Assembly (NCBI GenBank): GCA_017552535.1
Contig: JAFZPV010000048.1
Span: forward strand, 33,707 to 97,706
Length of the DNA: 64,000 nucleotides
Reading direction: 5' to 3'
Source: Clostridia bacterium
Lineage (GTDB): Bacteria; Bacillota; Clostridia; Christensenellales; Aristaeellaceae
Part shown: piece by piece, positions 50,871-59,639 of the stretch
Layout of the letters: each line of letters starts with the position of its first letter
Numbering within the stretch: position 1 is the first letter of the stretch
The notes under the pieces: model-generated
Database searches by the model: none
Seen by the model: the letters and a program-made list of their open reading frames with translations, nothing else
Told to the model about the DNA's origin: nothing
Program-made: the position numbers and the translations under genes

Positions 50871-52118
50871 ATGGAAGCTTTGGAACTGAGGTTCACGGTG
50901 TCGGAAGGCAGAACAGTTCTGACTGGCGGCGGCAGGACCGCGTGCGCCGTTCAGTTTGACGGGAATCTGCGTGCCGAGTTCTTCTACGATTTTTCCCCGG
51001 AGCCGCTGGTGCTTTCGGCAGACGCGAAAGCGGGCGATCATGCATCGATCCGTGTATCTCCGCTTTGGATCGCGCTGTACGTGAACGGAGCGCTCGCCGA
51101 TGAGGAATGGCCCTGCGGAAACGGTTATCTCTCCCCCGCCTGCGCACAGAGCGGCGATCTTCCGGTGGAGATCGCGCCGTCCGGGCCGGATGCAGACTGC
51201 CGGCAGCCGGAGGCCTTGCGCTCAAACATCCCCACCGGACTGATCCGCAAGCCCGGCGTGAACATCGGGGACTGTATGCCCTATTCCGACGCAGAAGGCG
51301 GAGACGGAAGGTACCACCTGTTCTATCTGTACGACCGGCATCACCACAAAAGCAAGTGGCGCCTGGGTGCCCACCAGTGGGCGCACGTATCGACAAAGGA
51401 CCTGAAGACCTGGGACGAACATCCCATGGCCGTAAAGCTGACCCAGGGCTGGGAAGGCTCCATATGCACAGGCTCCGTGATACGCGCGGGCGGCAGGTGG
51501 TACGCCTGGTACGCGGTGCGCATGGCAGACCGTTCTCCCGCCCGCCTGACGTACGCGGTATCGGACGATCTTGAGCACCTTGAAAAATGCGGCGCGTATT
51601 TTCATGTGCCGGAAGGATACGAGCCCACCGGCGCGCGCGACCCTTTTCTGTTCTTCTGGGAAAACGAATGCCACATGCTGGTGACCACGAGGACCCTGGA
51701 CGGCGACAGCGGGTGCCTCGCCCATCTGGTGAATGACGCCATGGAGATCTCCGGCTGGCGAAATGCGGGCCCAATCATGCGCTGGCACGATCACTGCGCG
51801 CCCGATTCCCCGGAGAGAAGGCATACCCCAGAGTGCGCCGACTGGTTCCGCATGGGCGGGTATTACTATCTGGTGTTCGGCATCGGCTCCGTATCGCGCT
51901 ATCTGTATTCCAAAAAACCGTTCGGCCCGTGGACGTATCCCGAAGGCGCTTTGATCCCCTGCGGCTGCGTGCCCAAGTCCGCCGTGCTGCCCGGTACCGG
52001 GCGCCGCATATTTATGGGCTTCCGGGGAGAAGGCGGCTACGCAGGCAGCCTGTGCGCGGCGGAGGCGCTTCAGAACGAAGACGGCACTCTGCGCTTTGAG
52101 CCGGTCTTGCTGGAATAA
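50871..52118 (+). CDS. GH32-like five-bladed propeller glycosidase
   Basis: The 415-residue protein matches GH32-type beta-fructosidases: a Gly-Asp-Cys-Met-Pro-Tyr-Ser-Asp segment (nucleophile Asp candidate D134), Ala-Arg-Asp-Pro (256-258) and Pro-Glu-Cys-Ala-Asp (acid/base Glu E321, near Cys 322). The canonical Trp-Met-Asn-Asp-Pro-Asn start is replaced by Gly-Asp-x-Met-Pro, so substrate use may differ from sucrose or fructan. It has a small beta domain in the first 120 residues and no signal peptide. GAAAGGAG precedes ATG 50871. It is 64 bases after the GH18 gene. Confidence 0.8.
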   Translation: MEALELRFTVSEGRTVLTGGGRTACAVQFDGNLRAEFFYDFSPEPLVLSADAKAGDHASIRVSPLWIALYVNGALADEEWPCGNGYLSPACAQSGDLPVEIAPSGPDADCRQPEALRSNIPTGLIRKPGVNIGDCMPYSDAEGGDGRYHLFYLYDRHHHKSKWRLGAHQWAHVSTKDLKTWDEHPMAVKLTQGWEGSICTGSVIRAGGRWYAWYAVRMADRSPARLTYAVSDDLEHLEKCGAYFHVPEGYEPTGARDPFLFFWENECHMLVTTRTLDGDSGCLAHLVNDAMEISGWRNAGPIMRWHDHCAPDSPERRHTPECADWFRMGGYYYLVFGIGSVSRYLYSKKPFGPWTYPEGALIPCGCVPKSAVLPGTGRRIFMGFRGEGGYAGSLCAAEALQNEDGTLRFEPVLLE

Positions 52119-52171
52119 GTACGCTTTTTTCGCGCCCGCCGACTGGCGGGCCGCTGTACAGGAGGAAAGCC

Positions 52172-53332
52172 ATGAAGTCCTTTAACCGAGTTCATCTTCG
52201 TCCCGGAAGAGAGTTCTCTCCGGCGTCCCGTCTATGGGTCGGATGCCCGTCCGTCCAGGTGACGGGAAAGCGCATATGGGCCTGCGCCTTCACCGGCGGC
52301 AAATATGAGCCCTCCCGCAAAAACCACAGCGTGCTCATGTACAGCGACGACGGCGGGGAGAACTGGACCGACCCGTACATGGCGGTGACGTGCGACGAAG
52401 AAAGCGACTGCCGCGGGCTGGACGGAAACCTCTGGCTCGACCCAAAAGGCAGGCTCTGGTTCACCTGGGAACAGGCGCGTTTTGAGCACGGGCTGCCCGA
52501 ATCCGGCTTTGACCATGTGGATTACGAGCAGCTCATGAGGTTCTTTGACCCGGACACCACATGCTGGGCCATGATCTGCGAGCATCCCGAAGCGGACGAA
52601 CCGGTCTGGTCGGAACCCAGGTATCTGTTCCGCGGTCTTCTGCGCAACAAGCCCATCGCCCTGAGCAACGGAGCCTGGATGGTCTGCGATTATCAGGCCG
52701 CGGCGAGAAATCCATTCTATGAATACCACCTGACTTTTGACGAAGGGAAAACGTTTGAAGTCCGCCGCGGGCCGGACCGCATGCCGGGCGACAGGTGCCC
52801 CTTCGAGGAGCCGATGTGTGTGGAGACCGAAAACGGGCACCTGCTTTTCATGGTGCGGACAGACACGGGCTTTATCGCCATGTCTGAGTCCTTTGACTGC
52901 GGCGAAACCTGGAGCGAGACCAGGAACACCGACATGAAGAATCCCTCCGCCCGCTTCTTTGTGTTGAGACTTTCCAGCGGAAAGCTCCTGCTCGTCAACA
53001 CGCCCAGAAGCCGCGGCCGCACGGGCATGCGCGCTTTTTTGTCCGATGACGGAAAGCGCTGGACGCACGCCCTCACGCTGGATACCCGGCGAAACGTATC
53101 CTACCCCGACGGCTGCCAGGACGCGGAAGGCTACATCTGGACGGTCTACGACTGCCAGAGGGACAACCGTCTGGAGCCGGTACCGTGGGACAAAAGCCGC
53201 TCTTTCGCCGCCAAGGAACTGGTGATCACACGCTTCCGCGAGGAAGACCTGCTCGCAGGCGACTTCGTCACAGAGGGTTCCGTGATGCCGCACTGGTTCT
53301 GCAAGGCGCATTACGACATGCGGAAGGACTGA
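52172..53332 (+). CDS. BNR-repeat (sialidase-like) protein
   Basis: The 386-residue product shows an Asp-box Tyr-Ser-Asp-Asp-Gly-Gly-Glu-Asn-Trp near residue 57 and similar degenerate ones further on, so it folds as a beta-propeller like sialidases. An Arg near 165-175 and Glu/Tyr residues that could form a sialidase site are not firmly placed. It has no signal peptide. It is shorter than bacterial sialidases. CAGGAGG precedes ATG 52172. It is 53 bases past the GH32-like gene. Sialic acid catabolic genes other than nagB are not seen in the window. Confidence 0.72.
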   Translation: MKSFNRVHLRPGREFSPASRLWVGCPSVQVTGKRIWACAFTGGKYEPSRKNHSVLMYSDDGGENWTDPYMAVTCDEESDCRGLDGNLWLDPKGRLWFTWEQARFEHGLPESGFDHVDYEQLMRFFDPDTTCWAMICEHPEADEPVWSEPRYLFRGLLRNKPIALSNGAWMVCDYQAAARNPFYEYHLTFDEGKTFEVRRGPDRMPGDRCPFEEPMCVETENGHLLFMVRTDTGFIAMSESFDCGETWSETRNTDMKNPSARFFVLRLSSGKLLLVNTPRSRGRTGMRAFLSDDGKRWTHALTLDTRRNVSYPDGCQDAEGYIWTVYDCQRDNRLEPVPWDKSRSFAAKELVITRFREEDLLAGDFVTEGSVMPHWFCKAHYDMRKD

Positions 53333-53334
53333 AC

Positions 53335-54012
53335 ATGCACTATCCCAACATCATGCCCGCGGTGTTTATCGACCGGCCCAACCGCTTCTGCGCGCGCGTT
53401 TTACTTGCCGGCGAAACCGAAAACGTTCACGTGAAAAACACGGGGCGCTGCCGGGAGCTGCTCCTGCCCGGGGCGGAGGTGTACCTGACCGAACCGGAAA
53501 CCCCAGGCCGGAAGACCAGGTTCGACCTGGTGGCCGTACGCAAAGCTGACGGCAGGACCGTGAACATCGACAGCCAGGCGCCTAACCGGGCGGCGCGCGA
53601 GTGGCTTGACACCCAGGGATTTACGCGGATCGTGCCGGAATACCGCTATGGCGGATCGCGTATCGATTTTTACATGGAACGCGAAGAAAAGCGATATCTT
53701 ATGGAAGTGAAAGGCTGCACGCTGGAGATCGGCGGCGTCGGGTACTTTCCGGACGCCCCCACCCAGCGGGGCGTAAAGCATCTGAAGGAGCTCGCGAAGG
53801 CCCGCGGAGAGGGCTTTCACGCCGCGATCGCCTTCGTGATCCAGATGGATGGAGTGCGCGAGGTCCGGCCGAACCTTTCGACGCATCCCGGATTCGGCGC
53901 CGCCCTGGAGGAAGCGCGGTCCGCCGGCGTCAGAGTGCTGTTTCTGCCCTGCCATGTGGAGCCGGACAGCCTGTTTGTAACGGACGCAGTCTGGGAAAGG
54001 CCGCTGCGATGA
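53335..54012 (+). CDS. sfsA: SfsA family protein (DNA/RNA nuclease-like, sugar fermentation stimulation protein)
   Basis: The 225-residue protein matches SfsA: Phe-Leu/Ile-Asp-Arg-Pro-Asn-Arg-Phe near 11-18 and the PD-(D/E)xK-type site with D111, E124 and K126 (Arg-Ile-Asp-Phe and Glu-Val-Lys-Gly-Cys-Thr-Leu). Such proteins were named for stimulating sugar fermentation in E. coli and later reported to have nuclease activity; the cellular role is unclear. ATG 53335 starts two bases past the BNR-protein stop, so they share a transcript. Its end overlaps the methyltransferase gene by ATGA. Confidence 0.93.
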   Translation: MHYPNIMPAVFIDRPNRFCARVLLAGETENVHVKNTGRCRELLLPGAEVYLTEPETPGRKTRFDLVAVRKADGRTVNIDSQAPNRAAREWLDTQGFTRIVPEYRYGGSRIDFYMEREEKRYLMEVKGCTLEIGGVGYFPDAPTQRGVKHLKELAKARGEGFHAAIAFVIQMDGVREVRPNLSTHPGFGAALEEARSAGVRVLFLPCHVEPDSLFVTDAVWERPLR

Positions 54013-54608
54013 GAAACACGAGTGCCGAAACAGACCGGGCCTGGGACAGGGCGCTGAACATACGTACCTCCGGACAGGAGTACGTAAAGAGCGCAAAGTA
54101 CATGCCCTATGAGCCCACGCCCTACCAGGTGCTTGAGCATCTGGCATACAGCGGGCTGATCTCATCAAGCGACCATGTGCTGGATTACGGCTGCGGAAAG
54201 GGACGGGCGGCGTTCTTTCTGGCCGCGCGCACCGGCTGCCGGGTGACCGGCATAGACCGCTCGGAAAAGCTGATCTCCATCGCCAATGAGAACCTGGAGG
54301 CTTTCGCCCGGCCGGATCTCGTCCGTTTTCTGCTTGCCGATGCGGAAAAGTACAGTCCCGAAACGGAAAACGTGTTTTATTTCTTCAATCCTTTTTCCGA
54401 AGCCGTGCTGGACGTGGTGCTCAGGCGCCTCATGCCCAGGTTCATGGCGTGCCCGCACGCGCGGATGCTGTTTTACTACCCCGGCGAGCCCTTTCTTGCG
54501 CGCCTGGCTCGCGAGCCCGGCCTGCGGCTTGCCTGGGAGATCGACTGCCGGGACCTTTTCGGCGGCAGCGATCCGAGGGAAAAGATCGCGGTATACGATC
54601 ACCCGTAA
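54009..54608 (+). CDS. Class I SAM-dependent methyltransferase
   Basis: The 199-residue protein has the SAM-binding motif I Val-Leu-Asp-Tyr-Gly-Cys-Gly-Lys-Gly-Arg near residues 57-66, an acidic loop Gly-Ile-Asp-Arg-Ser near 80, and a Phe-Tyr-Phe-Phe-Asn-Pro-Phe motif near 120 that resembles the active-site part of RNA/protein methyltransferases. The substrate is not evident. ATGA overlap with sfsA gives coupled translation. It is the last gene of the GH18 operon; the next transcript begins at 54649. Confidence 0.85.
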   Translation: MRNTSAETDRAWDRALNIRTSGQEYVKSAKYMPYEPTPYQVLEHLAYSGLISSSDHVLDYGCGKGRAAFFLAARTGCRVTGIDRSEKLISIANENLEAFARPDLVRFLLADAEKYSPETENVFYFFNPFSEAVLDVVLRRLMPRFMACPHARMLFYYPGEPFLARLAREPGLRLAWEIDCRDLFGGSDPREKIAVYDHP

Positions 54609-54648
54609 CGGTCAGGCACCAATGCTTTGAAGCAATTCCACGCTGCAA

Positions 54649-54677
54649 TTGACAATCTGTGATAATACATATATAAT
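54649..54677 (+). promoter_or_regulatory. Consensus sigma-A promoter of the CUT2 ABC operon
   Basis: TTGACA, 17-base spacer, TATAAT: a full consensus. ATG 54731 lies about 50 bases downstream. Confidence 0.93.
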
Positions 54678-54681
54678 ATGA

Positions 54682-54710
54682 CTGTTAACAAATTGAAATG
54701 CGTTTAACAG
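54682..54710 (+). promoter_or_regulatory. Inverted repeat just past the ABC promoter, candidate operator
   Basis: CTGTTAA (54682-54688) and TTAACAG (54704-54710), perfect seven-base arms with centres 22 bases apart. The place fits a repressor site near the transcript start. Confidence 0.5.
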
Positions 54711-54730
54711 CGTTCTTCTGGAGGGATGTT

Positions 54731-56233
54731 ATGGCGGCTCCGATTCTCGAAATGAAGCACATCACCAAGATATTCCCCGGCGTGAAAGCGCTTGACGGCG
54801 TTAGCTTCGATCTGCGTGCCGGCGAGATACATGCGATCGTAGGCGAAAACGGCGCGGGCAAATCCACCTTCATCAAAGTACTCACCGGCGTGCATCAGCC
54901 CGACGGCGGCGAGATCATTCTGGACGGCAAGCCACTGGTGATGGCAAATCCGAACATCGCCATCCAGCACGGCATCGCCGCCATCTACCAGCACGCGGCT
55001 TCGTATCCCGATATGTCGGTGGCGGAGAACATCTTTATCGGTCACGAGTTCAGGACCGGGCCGTTCATTTCCTGGGTCAAAGCACGGAAAGAGGCACAGA
55101 AGCTGCTGGACAGCATCGGTGCCAACTTCTCCCCCAACGCTTCCGTGGGCGCGCTGAGCGTGGCGCAGCAGCAGATGGTGGAGATCGCCAAGGCGCTTAG
55201 CCAGAACGCGCGCATTCTCATCATGGACGAGCCCACTGCTGCGCTGAGCAAGAAAGAGAGCGAAGAGCTTTACAGCATCGCCCGCAGCCTCAGGGACAAG
55301 GGCGTGGCCATCATTCTGATCTCCCACCGGTTCGAAGACATCTTCGGGCTCGCAGACCGCTGCACCGTATTCCGCGACGCCCACTACATCGGCACCTGGG
55401 ACATAGACGAAGTGGACGAAAGCCTTCTGGTGCATCATATGGTGGGACACGTGATCGAGCATTATTATCCCGAGCGCACGCCCCATCCCGGCGATGAAGT
55501 GCTCCGCGTGGAGAAGCTCAGCCGCACGGGGTATTTCCGGGACGTGTCCTTCTCGCTGCGCGCCGGCGAAATCGTGGGCCTTACGGGCCTGGTGGGCGCG
55601 GGCCGCACCGAAGTGGTCGAAGCGCTGTGCGGCGTGACGGGCTTTGACAGCGGCAAGGTGATCGTGGAAGGCCGGGAGCAGAAGTACAAAGACCCCAAGG
55701 ATTCCATGGCCGGCGGCATCGGCCTTCTGCCCGAAGACCGGCAGAAGCAGGGACTGCTTCTGCCCTGGTCGATCAGCAAAAACATCACGCTGCCGATCAT
55801 CGATAAATGCACACGCGCCAGGCTGTTCATGTCCGGCAAGGCGGAAAAGACAATCTCGAACAAGGAAAAAGAGCAGCTCGCCATCAAGGCGCCCGACGTG
55901 GAGACCGCGGCGGGCACGCTGTCCGGCGGCAACCAGCAGAAGGTAGTCATCGCCAAGCAGCTGGCGGCCTCCAGCCGGATCATCATACTGGACGAACCCA
56001 CCAAGGGCGTGGACATCGGCAGCAAGGCCGCCATCTACGAGCTCATGGCAGAGCTCGCCGCGCAGGGCGTAGCCATACTGATGATCTCCAGCGAGATGCC
56101 CGAGGTCATGAACATGTCTGACAGGATCTACGTCATGAGCGAAGGGCACGTGACGAAGGAGTTCACCGACGTAAAGAACCTTACGCAGCAGCAGATACTG
56201 GAAGCGGCGATGCCCCAGGAAAGGACGGCCTGA
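54731..56233 (+). CDS. CUT2-type sugar ABC transporter ATPase (double ABC domain)
   Basis: The 500-residue protein has two ABC domains as in RbsA/LsrA/RhaT. The N-terminal one has Walker A Gly-Glu-Asn-Gly-Ala-Gly-Lys-Ser-Thr (near 40), an Ala-Gln-Gln-Gln signature variant and Walker B Ile-Leu-Ile-Met-Asp-Glu-Pro-Thr. The C-terminal one has a degenerate Walker A (Gly-Leu-Val-Gly-Ala-Gly-Arg-Thr), signature Leu-Ser-Gly-Gly-Asn-Gln-Gln and a full Walker B (near 418-426), a normal asymmetry of the family. GGAGGGATG precedes ATG 54731. It is encoded with two permeases and a binding protein. Confidence 0.95.
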   Translation: MAAPILEMKHITKIFPGVKALDGVSFDLRAGEIHAIVGENGAGKSTFIKVLTGVHQPDGGEIILDGKPLVMANPNIAIQHGIAAIYQHAASYPDMSVAENIFIGHEFRTGPFISWVKARKEAQKLLDSIGANFSPNASVGALSVAQQQMVEIAKALSQNARILIMDEPTAALSKKESEELYSIARSLRDKGVAIILISHRFEDIFGLADRCTVFRDAHYIGTWDIDEVDESLLVHHMVGHVIEHYYPERTPHPGDEVLRVEKLSRTGYFRDVSFSLRAGEIVGLTGLVGAGRTEVVEALCGVTGFDSGKVIVEGREQKYKDPKDSMAGGIGLLPEDRQKQGLLLPWSISKNITLPIIDKCTRARLFMSGKAEKTISNKEKEQLAIKAPDVETAAGTLSGGNQQKVVIAKQLAASSRIIILDEPTKGVDIGSKAAIYELMAELAAQGVAILMISSEMPEVMNMSDRIYVMSEGHVTKEFTDVKNLTQQQILEAAMPQERTA

Positions 56234-56235
56234 GC

Positions 56236-57267
56236 ATGAAACGGGACATATCTGAAAAGACGAGGCAGAAAGACAGCTTCTCCCTTCTGTCTTACGTGAT
56301 CGAACACCGCGAGATACCGCTTCTGGGCGTACTGGCCGTGCTTCTGGCGGGCGTATCCATCGCAGTGCCCGGCTACTTTACCGGGAACTACATGAACATC
56401 CTCAAGAACTGCTCGATGAACCTGGTGCTGGCCAGCGGCATGCTGTGCGTGCTGCTGATCGGCTCCATAGACATCTCCGTGGCGGCAGTGCTGGAGCTGG
56501 CGGCGGCCATCGCGGGCGTTCTGATGCGGGACGGCAAGATCCACACCATGATCGGGATGTTCGCGGTGGGCATCGGCGTAGGCGCGCTGATCGGCTTTAT
56601 AAACGGCAGCATCATGTCATTCGGCCGGGTGCTGCCCATCATCGTTACACTGGGCATGACGTATCTTGCCCGCGCGCTGATCCCCATGGATTTCATACTG
56701 GGCATGAACAAGATCGCGCGCATCGACCTGACCGAGTACTTCAAGGAATTCATCCTTCATGAATACCTCGGCATACCCGTGATCGTGTACATTGCCGGCG
56801 CTGTGGCAATTCTGATGGGCCTGTTTCTCAGGTATACCCGGGTGGGGCGCTCCATATACGCCACCGGTTCCAACGAAGAAGCCGCCAGGATGCGCGGCGT
56901 GAAAGTGAAATGGATCAAGGTTCTGGCACACGTGATCTGCGGTGCCCTGGCGGGCATGGCGGGCATTATGCGCCTGGGATACTATAACGCCATCGAAAAA
57001 GGCGCCGCCAACGGGCAGGAAATGTACGTGATTGCCGCCTGCGTGCTGGGAGGCGTGTCCGTGATGGGCGGCTACGGCAAGATCACGGGCGTGGTGATCG
57101 GCGCACTGATGATCGCAACGATAGACAGCGCCATCCCTCAGCTTTTCATGAACGCCACGATGATGAAGGAGTTCTTCAAGGGCATTCTCATCCTGGCCGC
57201 GATACTGCTGAACGTACTGATGCAACGCGCCGCGAACAAACGCAATCTCAAGGGGAGGGACATTTAA
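56236..57267 (+). CDS. CUT2 ABC transporter permease
   Basis: The 343-residue membrane protein has about ten hydrophobic segments and the Gly-Ser-Ile-Asp-Ile-Ser-Val-Ala cytoplasmic-loop motif near residues 76-83, which is typical of RbsC/RhaP-type permeases. It follows the ATPase by two bases. Its partner permease is next; together they form the membrane channel of a pentose, rhamnose or AI-2-type importer. Confidence 0.93.
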   Translation: MKRDISEKTRQKDSFSLLSYVIEHREIPLLGVLAVLLAGVSIAVPGYFTGNYMNILKNCSMNLVLASGMLCVLLIGSIDISVAAVLELAAAIAGVLMRDGKIHTMIGMFAVGIGVGALIGFINGSIMSFGRVLPIIVTLGMTYLARALIPMDFILGMNKIARIDLTEYFKEFILHEYLGIPVIVYIAGAVAILMGLFLRYTRVGRSIYATGSNEEAARMRGVKVKWIKVLAHVICGALAGMAGIMRLGYYNAIEKGAANGQEMYVIAACVLGGVSVMGGYGKITGVVIGALMIATIDSAIPQLFMNATMMKEFFKGILILAAILLNVLMQRAANKRNLKGRDI

Positions 57268-58356
57268 ATGAAGGCCAAAAAAGCGTTATCCCGTTTCCTC
57301 CGCTGGGAGACCATGCTCATCGTCCTTCTGGTGGTTTTGTGGCTGGTATTCGACGCGAAGGACGCGTCGCTGCAGGCTGCCCGGATCGCAAAAGGCCGCA
57401 GGGCTACGGACATATTCAACTTCACCAATATGCTCAACGGCATGGGCCCGTACCTGCTGTACAGTTTCATGGCTTTGGGCATGTCGCTGATACTGGGCAT
57501 GGGCGATATCGATATATCCGTCGGCGCTATCGCGGCGCTGTCCGCCTCCGTCATGGGCACCGTCTACGGGCCTTTCAAAAAGGCCATGTCCCCCGGCCTT
57601 GCGCTTGCACTGGCGTTACTGTGCTGCGTGATGACCGGTGCGGCGTGCGGTTTTCTGAACGGCTTTCTGGTGACCCGGTTCCGGGAACTGTTCCCCATGA
57701 TCATCACACTGGGCACGCAGCTGTTCTACCGCGGCTTCTGCTATCTGCTTCTGGGCGGCGATACGCTGCAGTACAAGGATGACGCCGCGTGGGCCGGACT
57801 CAAGAAGCTCTACAGCGGCAGCGTCAGCATCGGCGGCCTGTCAGTGCCCACGATGCTGATATGGTTCCTGCTTTTGGCGCTTATGTTCTTTGTGTTCCTT
57901 CACCTGACCACCGGCGGGCGCAGGCTCTTCGCCATCGGAACAAACCGCGTGACCGCGCGTTATTCCGGCATACGGGTGGACAGCTTTGAGCTGTGCATGT
58001 TCGTGATCTGCGGCGTTACCGCCGCCCTGTCCTCCATGTTCTATGTGGGCAGCGTGTCCGCCACCGTGCGCGCGGACGCCATGACGGGCTACGAGATGTA
58101 CGCCATCGCCGTAGCAGTTCTGGGCGGCTTCTCTACCGGCGGCGGCAAGGGCAACATCGTAGGCGTCGTATTGTCGGTGATCATCTTCGGTGTGATGAAA
58201 AAGGGCCTGGGCACAGTGTTCGGCCTGCCGGACAGCACCGTGAACCTGGCCGTGGGCCTGGTGCTAATCGCAAGCTCTGTTCTGCCCAACCTTCTGGAAG
58301 ACCTTTCCAACTGGCGCCGCGTGAGGCGTCAGCACGCGGAAGCAAAGCTGAGTTAA
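57268..58356 (+). CDS. CUT2 ABC transporter permease
   Basis: This 362-residue protein has about ten membrane segments and a Gly-Asp-Ile-Asp-Ile-Ser-Val-Gly motif near residues 78-85, equivalent to that of its neighbour. GGGGAGGG sits before ATG 57268, and the start follows immediately on the first permease stop. Two different permeases per operon is typical of the RhaPQ and LsrCD-type importers. Confidence 0.93.
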   Translation: MKAKKALSRFLRWETMLIVLLVVLWLVFDAKDASLQAARIAKGRRATDIFNFTNMLNGMGPYLLYSFMALGMSLILGMGDIDISVGAIAALSASVMGTVYGPFKKAMSPGLALALALLCCVMTGAACGFLNGFLVTRFRELFPMIITLGTQLFYRGFCYLLLGGDTLQYKDDAAWAGLKKLYSGSVSIGGLSVPTMLIWFLLLALMFFVFLHLTTGGRRLFAIGTNRVTARYSGIRVDSFELCMFVICGVTAALSSMFYVGSVSATVRADAMTGYEMYAIAVAVLGGFSTGGGKGNIVGVVLSVIIFGVMKKGLGTVFGLPDSTVNLAVGLVLIASSVLPNLLEDLSNWRRVRRQHAEAKLS

Positions 58357-58407
58357 AGAATTTCTCCGGTCTGACCGGTGAAATATAAAATCAAGGAGGA
58401 AACCCAC

Positions 58408-59427
58408 ATGAAGAAAGTCCTCGCAATCGTACTCGCGCTGGTGCTGGCTCTGTCCCTGATGAGCATCGCCACCGCGGAAAAGGCCGGAGACGGCCTGACC
58501 ATCGGCATCGTTTACAAGCAGAGCGGCAACGCCTACTTCCAGGCGGGTGTAAGCGGCTTTGCCAAGGCTGCTGAGGAGCTCGGCTTCGAGTTCATGCACG
58601 ACGGCCCCGAAGACAGCTCCAACGACGGCCAGGAGCGCATCATCCGCAACTACATCGACATGGGCGTGGATGTGCTGTGCATTTCCGCCAATGACGCGGC
58701 GGGCCTCGTGGACGTTTGCAACGAAGCGCGCGCCAAGGGCATCGTAGTGCTGTCCTGGGACGCCAAGGTAGACGCGGAAGGCCGCGATCTGGACATCGAG
58801 CCCGCCAGCGCCAAGGCCATCGGCGTGCAGCAGCTGGAGAGCATCGCGGAGACCATGGGCTACGAAGGCCAGCTGGCCATCGTGTCCGCCGGCGCCACCG
58901 CTCCCAACCAGAACCTGTGGATCTCCTTCATCGAGGAGGAGCTCAAGGCCAACGAAAAGTATGCGAAGGTCGAATATCTGGGCGTGGTATACGGCGATGA
59001 CGACTATACCAAGAGCTATGACGTGACCAAGAGCCTGATCGACAAGTATCCGGACATCAAGGGCCTGATCGTGCCCACCACCAACGGCGGCCCCGCGGTA
59101 GCCAAGTGCATCATGGATGAAGGCAAAGTCGGCCAGATCAAGATGACCGGTCTTACTCTCGCCAGCGATATGGCCGAGTACATCAAGGGCGGCGTCGCGG
59201 ACGCGACCTTCCTCTGGAACCCCATCGAGCTGGGCTATGTGACTGCTTACGTCGGCGTAGCCATGGCCAACGGCGAGTTCGAAGCCGCTGAGGGCGCCAC
59301 CATCGAAGTGCCCGGCTTTGAAGGCCTCGAAGTGATCCCCTCCGACGACGGCGGACTGATCCTGTACCTGAACAAGCTCAATCCCTTCACTCCCGAGACC
59401 GTGGATGCCTGGATCGACATCCTGTAA
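58408..59427 (+). CDS. Sugar ABC transporter substrate-binding protein (rhamnose/AI-2-like)
   Basis: The 339-residue protein has a signal peptide (to about 25) but no lipobox Cys at the cleavage site, so how it stays with the Gram-positive cell is unclear; a membrane-tethered uncleaved signal is possible. The mature domain has the periplasmic-binding-protein type I fold with Tyr-Lys-Gln-Ser-Gly-Asn, Asn-Asp-Ala-Ala-Gly-Leu and Trp-Asn-Pro-Ile-Glu-Leu-Gly-Tyr near its end, most like RhaS/LsrB-type proteins. Substrate may be rhamnose, another deoxysugar or AI-2. AAGGAGGAAA precedes ATG 58408. A terminator follows at 59478. Confidence 0.9.
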   Translation: MKKVLAIVLALVLALSLMSIATAEKAGDGLTIGIVYKQSGNAYFQAGVSGFAKAAEELGFEFMHDGPEDSSNDGQERIIRNYIDMGVDVLCISANDAAGLVDVCNEARAKGIVVLSWDAKVDAEGRDLDIEPASAKAIGVQQLESIAETMGYEGQLAIVSAGATAPNQNLWISFIEEELKANEKYAKVEYLGVVYGDDDYTKSYDVTKSLIDKYPDIKGLIVPTTNGGPAVAKCIMDEGKVGQIKMTGLTLASDMAEYIKGGVADATFLWNPIELGYVTAYVGVAMANGEFEAAEGATIEVPGFEGLEVIPSDDGGLILYLNKLNPFTPETVDAWIDIL

Positions 59428-59477
59428 TTTCCCAGCACCCGTCACGATCGGACCTTGCGCCGCTGAGTGACACTGAG

Positions 59478-59511
59478 GCTGCCGCAGAAACAAGCTGCGG
59501 CAGCTTTTTTG
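59478..59511 (+). terminator. Intrinsic terminator of the CUT2 operon
   Basis: GCTGCCGCAG (59478-59487) pairs with CTGCGGCAGC (59495-59504), seven-base loop, then TTTTTTG. Confidence 0.93.
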
Positions 59512-59521
59512 TTATCAATTC

Positions 59522-59549
59522 TTCACAAATCGTTTTAGCTTCATTTTAG
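59522..59549 (+). promoter_or_regulatory. Direct-repeat box of OmpR/PhoP type
   Basis: TTCACA (59522), TTTTAG (59533) and TTTTAG (59544) recur with an exact 11-base period, and the last ends nine bases before the -10 hexamer TATAAT (59559-59564), where no good -35 exists. That geometry is the one used by OmpR-type activators such as B. subtilis PhoP. Confidence 0.5.
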
Positions 59550-59558
59550 GTTTGGGTA

Positions 59559-59564
59559 TATAAT
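59559..59564 (+). promoter_or_regulatory. -10 element TATAAT without a -35 (activated promoter)
   Basis: TATAAT at 59559-59564; upstream is the direct-repeat box rather than a -35 hexamer. Confidence 0.6.
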
Positions 59565-59639
59565 AGCTGATATGCGAAGACCATGGGAACGCTGTTCCCA
59601 ATACCGGCCTTTGGGTATCTTTGTCAGGAGGCTGTCCCT

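Noticed and set aside
54704-56149. 481-codon leftward frame opposite the ABC ATPase
   Set aside because: The rightward frame is a clear double ABC ATPase; this one is low-information antisense.
58264-59493. 409-codon leftward frame opposite the substrate-binding protein
   Set aside because: Same reasons; the rightward gene has a signal peptide and a ribosome site.
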